The notes below the pieces were generated by a model. The model was not told the DNA's origin, did no database searches, and saw only the letters and a program-made list of their open reading frames with translations. Both the position numbers and the translations under genes were made by a program. Positions 63,981 to 64,000 of a stretch of DNA of 64,000 nt are shown here, in pieces. This stretch comes from Lunularia cruciata (lineage: Eukaryota > Streptophyta > Marchantiopsida > Lunulariales > Lunulariaceae), in the NCBI GenBank assembly GCA_948567375.1, contig OX419757.1:27094001-27158000 (forward strand). The letters are read 5' to 3'. Each line of letters starts with the position of its first letter. Position 1 is the stretch's first letter.

Positions 63981-64000
63981 GTACATATAGCTTACTCTAG

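Larger units (their letters stand above)
60576..64000 (+). mobile_element. M3: third methyltransferase-bearing Ty3/gypsy copy (partial)
   Basis: It starts in the methyltransferase just before motif VIII and runs through linker, conserved TAG, reverse transcriptase, RNase H and start of integrase. A solo A LTR (63290-63980) interrupts it and it continues past the window end. It is the most diverged of the three M copies. Confidence 0.85.

Overview
The window looks like intergenic heterochromatin from a large plant genome. No host gene, tRNA or rRNA is recognisable. Nearly everything is LTR-retrotransposon DNA, nested several layers deep and interrupted by stops and frameshifts. The plant assignment rests on Athila-like polyproteins (reverse transcriptase with an F-I-D-D-F box), a primer-binding site resembling the 3' end of plant tRNA-Asp, and the density of nested Ty3/gypsy elements. 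I cannot name the species; a non-flowering land plant is possible but unproven.

Four families are named here for convenience. Family A is an Athila-like Ty3/gypsy element with ~690-bp LTRs (TGTAACACCC...CTCACA), an extra zinc-knuckle ORF before gag, and 4-bp target duplications. Family M is a Ty3/gypsy element with the order gag (two zinc knuckles) - protease - C5 cytosine-DNA methyltransferase - conserved TAG - reverse transcriptase - RNase H - integrase - PHD finger. Family B is a 3.8-kb unit with TG...CA ends, no internal terminal repeat and a coiled-coil ORF of about 813 codons; it looks like a giant solo LTR. Family C shares the left end and ORF of B but continues into a pol gene with an F-L-D-D reverse transcriptase and a 3' minisatellite. 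Small remnants of a chromovirus-type integrase are also present.

Layout. 1-892: 5' end of a minus-strand A element (A1) inside gag of M1. 893-8321: M1, with a solo A LTR splitting methyltransferase motif I. 8322-10416: 5'-truncated B unit (B1). 10417-13071: mostly non-coding, with a minus-strand integrase remnant. 13072-13371 and 57812-60466: the two halves of an outer A element (A0). Between them lies one minus-strand A insertion (A3, 13372-57811, TSD GATC/TATC) that later received A2 (14383-24033, itself carrying B2 in its 3' LTR), a solo LTR (28755-29455) and a second M element, M2 (30407-57234). M2 carries A4 (32137-39161) in gag and a C/B3 composite (39854-52121) between gag and the methyltransferase. 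60467-60575 is an A LTR scrap. 60576-64000 is M3, interrupted by a solo A LTR (63290-63980).

The main discovery is family M. All three copies carry the methyltransferase between protease and reverse transcriptase, in the same reading frame. The one copy whose 3' end survives (M2) also ends in a PHD finger behind the integrase. A TAG codon in a UAG-CAR-YYA context (known as leaky in plant viruses) lies between methyltransferase and reverse transcriptase in all three copies. The element therefore appears to have carried both a DNA-methylation enzyme and a chromatin-binding module. Every copy here is decayed and presumed inactive.
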